A DNA stretch of 64,000 bases, from positions 12,928,347-12,992,346 of the forward strand of contig CATQJL010000316.1 of NCBI GenBank assembly GCA_958299035.1, written 5' to 3'. The notes below the pieces were generated by a model. The model was given only the letters and a program-made list of their open reading frames with translations, ran no database searches and was not told the origin of the DNA. Position numbers and translations under genes: made by a program. Origin of the DNA: Cylicocyclus nassatus (taxonomy: Eukaryota; Nematoda; Chromadorea; Rhabditida; Strongylidae). Numbering within the stretch: position 1 is the first letter of the stretch; the number at the start of each line of letters is the position of its first letter. Shown piece by piece: positions 56,891-64,000 of the stretch.

Positions 56891-58087
56891 TAAAAAATAA
56901 ACACAATCAAGCGATTCAAACAAAATAATAACTTCGAGTTAAAACACACCTGAATATGGCAGAACCTTTGCCACCTCTAAAATTACGATAATTCCCGATT
57001 TGGAGTGTCAGCGAGCCCCCGGTGCCAAACCTGACGTAACCCACTATAAAGATGATTCTGTTTAGAGGTGAGCAAGATTCATCGGAATGCAAAAGATATG
57101 AGGAACTCAGTTGCAAAGAACCCATAAAAAACAACATGAAAATTGAGCACCTCCTGCAACGGTCAACACTCGTGGAAACGGTATCAAAGACCAGTGAAGT
57201 ACATAAAACAAACAGCGTAACACATAAACAGCAACACAACAGCTGTAGAAGCCTGAAACAAAGAATTTAATTATTGGAATAGACTAACGATAAAAAGCTC
57301 AAAAAAGTAAACTCCAGCGCAACTGCGGATCCTTCAATAACCTTGGACCTAATAGTCTAAATGTAAATATTTACTCATACACCGTTGTTTAATCAGAATT
57401 CCGATACATCACTCTATGAAAGGGATCTCTGGGAAATCTGGTTGTACAAACTCACAAAAAAGGGATCCCTGGAAAATCTGGATAAACAACCTCAAATCAA
57501 CAGAGATAATTGCCACAATTCAGAATCCCTTCCTATCAAGCTTTTCCACTCCCCCTTTGAAAGAATTACTGTTTTTGACGATAATAGTTTAGTAGGCAAA
57601 AGTCGAAACCAGTGGGCTCAACGATAAAAAAGACAAGTGAAAAGTCCGGAGTAGTGGTACTTCTTTGACCTGGCATAATAGGCATTGAATCCTCCATGCC
57701 TGCCGCTAGTTGGTCTAAATACCCAAAAGCTGGCACTGAGATCAATCTCTTCCTTCAATATAAGAAAACAGGAAATCAGCTCAGAATACTTCTTATGACT
57801 CTCGGTGATTTCAATCCAGTAATTCTGAGCCTCTATGTAGTCTGGGATTGTTCATCCAGAAGTCAGGGCCCGGCGGGCGTGGCGCTTTCACAAGCTGGAT
57901 ATCGTTTTTGGCCCGAAAAAGCAAAGGGGAAGTCGTTTTTTGGGGTCCGGGGCGGAGCCCCGGAAAAAAATTGGTCATGCTCGCTGCTTATCTTAACATG
58001 TTATGTCCCTCAACAGGCGAACACTGGAGTTCGCGCGCGTGGAACCGCGCCGTCGCTAACTGCCGCACGCGCGACGTCGCTCAAACA
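56891..58087. other. Intergenic, no supported gene
   Basis: Several ORFs of 70-134 codons without motifs or splice context. A GC-rich patch with GGGGTCCGGGGCGGAGCCCC (57,939-57,962) resembles the GC hairpins at Helitron-like ends. Confidence 0.4.
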
Positions 58088-58580
58088 ATGCTGTTTGTAA
58101 CGCATAAATGACGAGTTCTCAATGTATGCGTAACGATATGGCACCAAAATTTGTAAGCGAACGGAGAGAGGCTAATGGAAACAAAGTATGAAAAATCATG
58201 AAAAACTTATGTGAACGGAACGAGTAATAAGCATTTTTTCCGAAAATTTTGTAAAATTGGTAAATGAAGATGCGCATTCAATTGGCTCGTTTGCAACGCG
58301 CAGATGACGATATGCTACGAAACTTGGTACATACGTGGACACAAGCCTGTAAGAGATTAGTTAGGAGTTTCATTAAAAAATTATGTGACTGAAGGTTGTA
58401 GCAAGGTTTTTTCTGAAAATTTCCCACTATCAAGAAAATGGAAAAATGGCTCGTTTGCAACGCAGAGGTGACGAAATTGCGCGGGATTTGGTGTGTATAT
58501 GCGCAGTAGGACTAAGTAACAAAGTATGAAAAATTATGAGAAACTTATGTGAATTTAAAAAATGGTAAGTGTTTTTCGAA
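58088..58580. repeat. Diverged direct repeat, about 170-bp period x 3
   Basis: The block GGCTCGTTTGCAACGC occurs at 58,282 and 58,447, and a weaker form near 58,090. Each is followed by a GACGA word, a ...TTGGT/TTTGTA word and an AAATTATG-A-AAACTTATG word. Confidence 0.65.
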
Positions 58581-58582
58581 AT

Positions 58583-58622
58583 TAGGTGGCTCCCGCGCCA
58601 CCTGGGAGCCACCTGGGGTGGC
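58583..58622. repeat. GGTGGCTCC hairpin/direct repeat
   Basis: GGTGGCTCC and GGAGCCACC alternate three times in 40 bases, able to form competing hairpins. Confidence 0.6.
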
Positions 58623-59289
58623 TCCCTGCTTTCCTTCACATAATTTCCCGGATTTCTTTACATAAATGTGGCGTAGGTCGAGAGTATTACTACATGTTCA
58701 AATCCGCTTCCAAAACCACCAAGGCACCGCTTCGATACAGCCCCAAATAGGGTTCACAGCGTTATGGTCGGCCTCGGAAAGCGCGCTCCAATCGCAATCG
58801 GTGCACCTTGCACAGACGACGCGGAAACTTTGAGAAATTGACTTTTTGCTAGATTACTGATCGCTGATTGAAGCAATCTTCTCAGTCTTCAACCGATTGC
58901 TTCTTCGATAAGCCCTACAAGGGCTCAGAAGGCTCAGCGATCATAATTGATCGTAATGTTCTATGCAAAAAATTGTTTTTGTAATCGTATTTTTTCAGTT
59001 TTCGCAATATGGTCAAGTTTTCCGTACTTTCGCTCTTTTGGGTCGTTAGTAACAAGTCGTTAGTAAGTGTAATTCTTGACCATCCTCTCAAACGATGACC
59101 CGGGCTGGACCAGGAAAGCCAGGTAGTACTACTATAATAAGCGCTGAGGCCGCCCATCTTATTATTTGTGTATATCTGTTTGTCAGGGACTTACGGGGGC
59201 CAAAAATAGGGTCAAAGGAGAAGTCGTGAGAAATTTTGGCTTCAAAGGGGATATCGTTTTCAAAATTCTGAAATGCCACCTCCTGCCGG

Positions 59290-60840
59290 GCCCTGCCAGA
59301 AGTATTTTGACTACGAGGTAAAATTATTCTTGTAAAAACACGTTGAACTTTCTCAACCTTCGAACTTTGCTTCAACAAGCTTGGTTCCACACCTGAGAAC
59401 AGTGTACCAGGTGAGGAACCACATAAGCTTTGTGCAATCCCTAAAATCGACTGGTTAGTGGCATGGATGTTTTGAAAGATAAAGAATAATGATGAGTAGG
59501 CTTTCTTGATGCGTAGTCAATGTGCTCCGTGAAATCGAGTTTTGAATCAGAGAAGGCACCCAAATCTTTTAATATGGAACGTAAAATCAACTCTGTTTCA
59601 CCAACTGCGTAATTCAGCGGGGAAGCCTTTCCTAAAGTCAGAGAGGAGCATTCATCAAGATTAACCCATTCCTCCAGCCCTAGACTTTCAGTGCATTGAT
59701 AGATGACTGTAATCTCTCATGAACGCAACAATGGCTTTGTTTATTATAGAAAGCATACATCTTGATATTTAGCATAGATTTGAATTTTGATTCCTTCAGA
59801 CTTCGATAAAATCAGAAATAATAGGGGAGAGAGCAACCCATCTTGGGGTATTCCATTGGAGCAGTAATATCGACCAGAAAACGACTGTCACACTTTAACC
59901 GTCATGAATCTGTCTTGAAGATAGGACCAAACCACATTAAAAGCTTCCAGAAATGTCGAAACTTTAGAGTTTCCACAGTTAGTATTTCATGAGGAATCCT
60001 CAGACAATCGCTGGGGGCAGGCGGGCACCGGAAAAATAGATTGCTGATTTCTCGCACCCCGCTCGCGGATTTTTTGCAAAGCAATCAGGGCTTTTCGGAA
60101 GACCGCTTGCTGAGTCAGCGGATTTTTGAGAGACCGCCTTTTGAATTTTTTTCGCTCTTATCTTTTGCAGATATATTGCTGAATCTCTGAGGAATCGAGA
60201 ACTCAGCAAGCGGTCTTCCGAAAAGTGCTGATTGCTTTCCAAAAAATCCGCGAGCGGGATGCGAGAGATCAGCAATCTATTTTCCCGGTGCCCGCCTGCC
60301 CCCGGCGATTGTCTGAGATCTTATCAAAGGCCTAAGAGATCCACAAAAATACATCAATTGACATATTAGAGTTGAGACTTTCCTCACTCAAAACACTCTT
60401 CACTAAGTTGATAGTAGTACTCCCTCCACAAACAAAGCCATGGAGTTCCGGCGGTATCTTTTTATATTTTTTAATCCAACGAAATAGCTTATTCCTTATG
60501 GTTTTCTCCATGATTTTTATGGGAGTCAGAAGCAAGCTTATCGGGGACGAAATTCGGATACTCTGTCTGTGGTAGAGGACTTGGAATGGGTGTAACCATT
60601 GCTTCGATAATCCCGGAACTTCGCCGAAGTACATGGAAAAATTGAATATGTCGCACAGAGGCCCCGACAAAATTTCTGTACACTGTAGAAAATTGACATT
60701 ATACCAGCGTAGAATTTCGTATGAAAGGAATATGAGGAGCTCTGAGATACTTATACGACTTATCAACCGCAGTGTCGGTGCACCAGCTCTCCGCTCCCGC
60801 GGGGCAGCTTCGGGACTCTGTACCTCTTCCGTGAACATGC
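59290..60840 (-). pseudogene. CR1/jockey-like LINE reverse transcriptase relic, interrupted by MITEs
   Basis: Minus-strand reading gives GPLCDIFNFSMYFGEVP, then PISLLLTPIKIMEKTIRNKL, KKIPPELHGFVCGGSTT, the RT motif YCSNGIPQDGLLSPLLF, and downstream LNYAVGETELILRSILKDLG and VEKVQRVFTRIILPR. Frames change several times and stops occur, so it is dead. One MITE (59,999-60,317) separates the two RT halves and another (60,769-60,972) cuts the 5' side. The catalytic YADD-like motif reads IYAKYQD, so the active site is lost. Confidence 0.85.
59999..60317. mobile_element. Palindromic MITE family D, single unit (319 bp)
   Basis: Ends CTCAGACAATCGCTGGGGGC and its close complement, both halves pairing. 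It lies inside the CR1 relic. The ends match the tandemly duplicated element at 19,080-20,195. ATC on each side may be the target duplication. Confidence 0.85.
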
Positions 60841-60972
60841 TCTCTGATCACTTTCCCACTACGAGCGTGGAAAAGGCGGAGCCTCAATCGATTGGATATG
60901 ATTAGAGACGTGTTCGCAGAAGAGGTGCAAAGCCACGCGCGAGAGTGGAGACGCTGGTGCACCCGACACTGC
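60769..60972. mobile_element. Fold-back MITE, 204 bp
   Basis: Ends GCAGTGTCGGTGCACCAG and its complement. It is inserted at the 5' side of the CR1 relic and supplies the start Met of the chimeric 168-codon ORF there. Confidence 0.8.
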
Positions 60973-61920
60973 AATTGAGCCCTGTAAAAAGCATATGTCA
61001 TCCTTGCTTCCCCGACAAAGCTGTGCCTAATAAAAAATTAAATGTATTAGAAGGAAAAGAACCGCCAGTTTCGTACTGCATAGATAGTTTGGAAACAAGA
61101 TATAGAACCCTTTTCTAAGAATCTCGGAACAAGCCAGTTAAGGAGTTCTACCCTTTACTCTATTTCAATTAGGAAACAATGATTTGTTCCATCGGGGATA
61201 ATGATGCTCGCAGATATATGCACATATAAAAATAAATAATACCTGCCGTGTCCATTTGTCAGATTAGCCATCTGAACTTTTGGGCCTTTCCTTGTGTTGG
61301 ATGACATGGGGATCTGCTACGACATGACTTACACTACGTAAAATCTCGACTTCCGTTTTCCCTTAGAATATTTTTTTTGAGATCTATAGTTCCTGCTCAA
61401 CTTCTAGTACAAGTGGATTTTTTCAAAGTAGTATAGCTCTCAAAAAACCGTACCGCAACCATTTATAATGCGGCTACTTCATTTTAAAATTGTTGCTTCA
61501 ATGAACACGAGCTCTTACATCCATATTTGTGCTAAGTGCATGAAGGACTGGACAATTTGCAGTCAGCCAAGCATAAACTTTAGAAGTATAAAAACTTAGC
61601 TGGATGGAATAATGCAAGCTACTTGCTTGAATTACAAGCAGCAAAGGTTTCTCGCAGGTTTTTTTTCGAAGGTTATATTTATTTTGATTCGACCTCACTG
61701 GTGCAACATAGAATGGCATATGTTGTCGCCTCTTAATTGCGATGACATGGACTGACGATGACCGCGCCGCAACCGCGCGCGGGCACTACAACCAAGCGGC
61801 AGTCGTGAGAGTCAGCTTTTCAAAATCTCATTTCTTGCCAGTAATTTCGGTCCCTTGACTGTAACTTTAATTGAATAAACTAAACTGTAACTTTTAAACT
61901 TGAAGGTTGACGTACTGTCT
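60973..61920. other. Intergenic, nothing recognised
   Basis: AT-rich, no supported exon; a short GC-rich island at 61,764-61,800. Confidence 0.4.
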
Positions 61921-62027
61921 TTGCGGTGCCGACAACATTTGCGCGAAAACAAAATGATGGAAGACACCCTTTCAAGTTTTGCGCTTGAAGGCTATTTTTT
62001 TACGCGCAAGTGTTGTCGGCAATGCAA
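61921..62027. mobile_element. Small MITE family E, copy 1 (107 bp)
   Basis: Ends TTGCGGTGCCGACAAC / GTTGTCGGCAATGCAA with inner GCGCG words. Copy 2 is 600 bases downstream. Confidence 0.7.
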
Positions 62028-62541
62028 CAACGCCATGATAATTGCCGAATCTGCTAAACTTCTTATGTTCGCATCCCAAAGCGGCATAAGTTTGCCAATT
62101 TTCGCACTAGATCTTTTTTATTGTTAAATGCACATTGTAGATTTCAAACCAGACTTTAAAGTACTCGACAAAAGAAAACAGCGAAAGTTACGACAACTTT
62201 AGTGAAAAACATCAAATGTGACAGATTAGCTTTCGTCAGAAGAGTGCCAAACCGACTGGATTTTCTCGTGTTTCTCAGGGAACGCTGTTTGGAACGAGAT
62301 TTAAGAGATACCGAAACAACCTTCGGTCTAGAAAAAGATCAAGTCGATATCGGTGGCTAAGACTATTGAGAAATGTGTGTATAGGTCCTATGAGTATGCT
62401 ACAAGTTAAAGTGCGTATATTTTGTGCGATTGCGGAAAGTGCATCAAAGTTCATACTACTGCAACAATTTTAGCATTGGACAGTCAGTCCATCAATCCTG
62501 AAATAATACTGATAAAAAACAAGTTAACAACTGATACTGTG

Positions 62542-62653
62542 CTCTTGCGGTGCTGACAACACTTACGCGTAAAAAATGTTATGGAGCGCAAGAGAAAGAA
62601 ATGTGCCCTTTATGACCATTTTTAGGGCGTAGGCGTTGTCGGCACTAAAAGAG
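62542..62653. mobile_element. Small MITE family E, copy 2 (112 bp)
   Basis: Ends CTCTTGCGGTGCTGACAAC / GTTGTCGGCACTAAAAGAG, same layout as copy 1. Confidence 0.7.
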
Positions 62654-63103
62654 TATTTAAGCAAACCTATGAAGTGCACATGTGTATTGTGCAATTGCAG
62701 AACGTGCCCTTACATCACTCAAATGAGAATGTCGTAAGCATTGTCTTCATATACATTGATAAATTTCGCGAAAAGTGGTACATTGTCCTCTGTTTCACCT
62801 TTTTTGACAGTTCATTTAATTTTTCAGAAAAAAATATTTTCGAGAGTGTCCATAATGTAATCGGCAGAATCCACGCAGCTTTTTGACTTCGCGCGGAGAA
62901 GAACCATCTCATCATATATCGGAAATACCATTTAATTTTGGTACCCCCATCCTTCTTCCCCCCCCCCACTCCTCCTCAATGTCATTCCCTGCCCTTAGGG
63001 TCTTTATGTTACTTGTCGATTGCAAAGTCACACTTTTACAGTCCACAACAGTCACGATAAAACCAGAAAAGCTATCTATACATAGCCTCGTTCCTTTGTC
63101 TCC

Positions 63104-63140
63104 ATCTCCCCCCCCCCCCTCCTCTCCCCCTTCCCCCACC
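63104..63140. repeat. C-rich tract
   Basis: Runs of C broken by T on the + strand, so G-rich on the minus strand. It could form a quadruplex. A similar tract is at 62,957-62,970. Confidence 0.6.
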
Positions 63141-63247
63141 TTTCCGATCTGCCAAGTGAGACCAAACACCTTGAAGCATGGCTTAGCCTTCGCTGAACTA
63201 CACTAAAGTCACTGTCGACATTACAGCCCCGTTACAACACACCTTAT

Positions 63248-63520
63248 TTAGCCCCTCGGGGCAGAGATCTCGTTTTCGGCGGGGCTGAGATCGAAGGGTG
63301 ACGGAAATCGAAAGCGCAGATAGTTGGGCGGGGGCGGCCTGACTTGACACAGAGTGCGATAATGAAGCGGATCGGGTGGCATTTCGTTGTCGGGGGGAAG
63401 GTGAGACCGCAGTGGTGGCTGCGGCGGGACCCCGATCTGCTGCTGCTGTGCAGATGCAGATCGGGGACGTTTTACTTTCCTCCGACGATTTGTTTTGATT
63501 TCCGCATCCACCACAGCCAT
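63248..63520 (-). CDS. Hypothetical basic, Gln/Pro-rich protein N-terminus, 90 residues
   Basis: Starts MAVVDAEIKTNRRRKVKRP (a basic cluster like a nuclear localisation signal), then SASAQQQQIGVPPQPP, a CAG-encoded Gln run, and MPPDPLHYRTLCQVRPPPP. It ends SPAENEISAPRG before TAA. Composition and GC content differ from the AT-rich surroundings, as expected for a first coding exon. GT sites in plausible donor context (for example after CTGTGTCAA) would allow splicing. A 112-codon ORF in another frame overlaps, so the frame is not certain. No family recognised. Confidence 0.35.
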   Translation of the reverse strand: MAVVDAEIKTNRRRKVKRPRSASAQQQQIGVPPQPPLRSHLPPDNEMPPDPLHYRTLCQVRPPPPNYLRFRFPSPFDLSPAENEISAPRG

Positions 63521-63599
63521 AAAGCCGCCAGTGCATACTGTTGTAGCCAGTTAGCTAACTACTCTTAGCCAACTGGATTATCCACGCACATCGATTAGA

Positions 63600-64000
63600 C
63601 AGAACACCATGCTTTGGTCTATTCTTTGGTCGTATAATGTTGTCGTGTACCATGTCCTAGGAAGGGCTATATTCTATTTTTATAATGACTTTCTTCTTAG
63701 AATCTCACGGAAGTAAATCCCACTACAGTCGCGCCAGCCTTTCCCCTTTTCTGTTAAGACGAAGAGCCTCACAACAATCTTGGCGACAAGAAACTCACTC
63801 GGCTTTATCGTAATTCTGAAACGAGAAATTTTTGCCATTTTCGACTGATTAAATGCCCAATGCTTTTTTAGTAGATCTGAAATGAGAAATTTTTTCTGAG
63901 ATCCCTACTGACATCTACTCTCCACATTTTTTGGTTTGGCAAAGAAGCTTTTTCTGGAATATCTGAAAAGCTAGATTTTGCTTACATTCCCTTCTCGAAA
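63600..64000. other. Right edge, nothing recognised
   Basis: AT-rich with two similar phrases GAAATGAGAAATTTTT / GAAACGAGAAATTTTT (63,817 and 63,877). No exon supported. Confidence 0.4.

Noticed and set aside
57696..58111. 134- and 87-codon ORFs
   Set aside because: No start context, splice sites or motif; the GC-rich part looks like a Helitron-type hairpin region.
60332..60838. 168-codon ORF as a gene
   Set aside because: A chimera: its start is in a MITE and its body is a CR1 RT fragment with destroyed frame continuation.
62912..63206. Pro- and Gly-rich ORFs
   Set aside because: Products of C/G homopolymer tracts on both strands.
1..64000. CRISPR array, rRNA, bacterial-type operons or prophage
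   Set aside because: No regularly spaced short direct repeats, no rRNA-like block, and gene structure is clearly eukaryotic with introns.

Overview
This looks like nuclear DNA of a nematode, most likely a strongylid and plausibly a hookworm (Ancylostoma clade). Short introns have T-rich TTTCAG-type acceptors. There is a 27-exon anoctamin gene, an RTE-class LINE of the kind abundant in hookworm genomes, Penelope-like relics with GIY-YIG remnants, and very many non-coding palindromic (fold-back/MITE) elements. I see no bacterial operon, rRNA gene, CRISPR array or authentic tRNA gene. Species and family calls rest on pattern recognition, not a database search.

Layout. 1-22 kb is a transposon landfill: a Penelope-like relic (1-759), a dozen or more fold-back elements, a decayed RTE copy (9,886-11,481) split by a TTAA-flanked palindrome, and two fold-backs carrying tRNA-like arms (11,631-12,175 and 12,888-14,169). 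22-28 kb is sparse. It holds two inverted copies of a short ORF with a hydrophobic segment and the shared motif SYGYRRQAFGSSC, one of them a possible small Cys-rich secreted protein, and a miRNA-like hairpin. 28.1-34.6 kb is a nested transposon stack: a pair of inverted interspersed repeats encloses a TA-flanked TIR element, which encloses two more fold-backs and a 3.29 kb RTE element with a 12-bp target-site duplication. 34.6-42 kb has more fold-backs, a second Penelope fragment and three possible exons of an unrecognised gene.

The one secure protein-coding gene is an anoctamin (TMEM16 family) on the + strand, 42,245-54,347. I reconstructed 27 exons that join in frame to an approximately 1,011-residue protein. 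It has the N-terminal cytosolic domain, ten membrane segments and five of the six usual calcium-site residues. A 10-nt first exon lies 1.7 kb upstream of exon 2. An alternative terminal exon at 50,056-50,077 with its own poly(A) signal could give a shorter C-terminus. Introns 2-24 appear free of fold-back elements, whereas the 4.1 kb intron 25 carries an unusual palindromic AGCAGCGCTGC array.

55-64 kb returns to repeats: an element with a Helitron-like 3' end and 120-bp internal tandem repeats, a CR1-like LINE relic interrupted by two MITEs, two small MITEs, and near the right edge a 90-codon basic, Gln/Pro-rich ORF on the minus strand that may be real.
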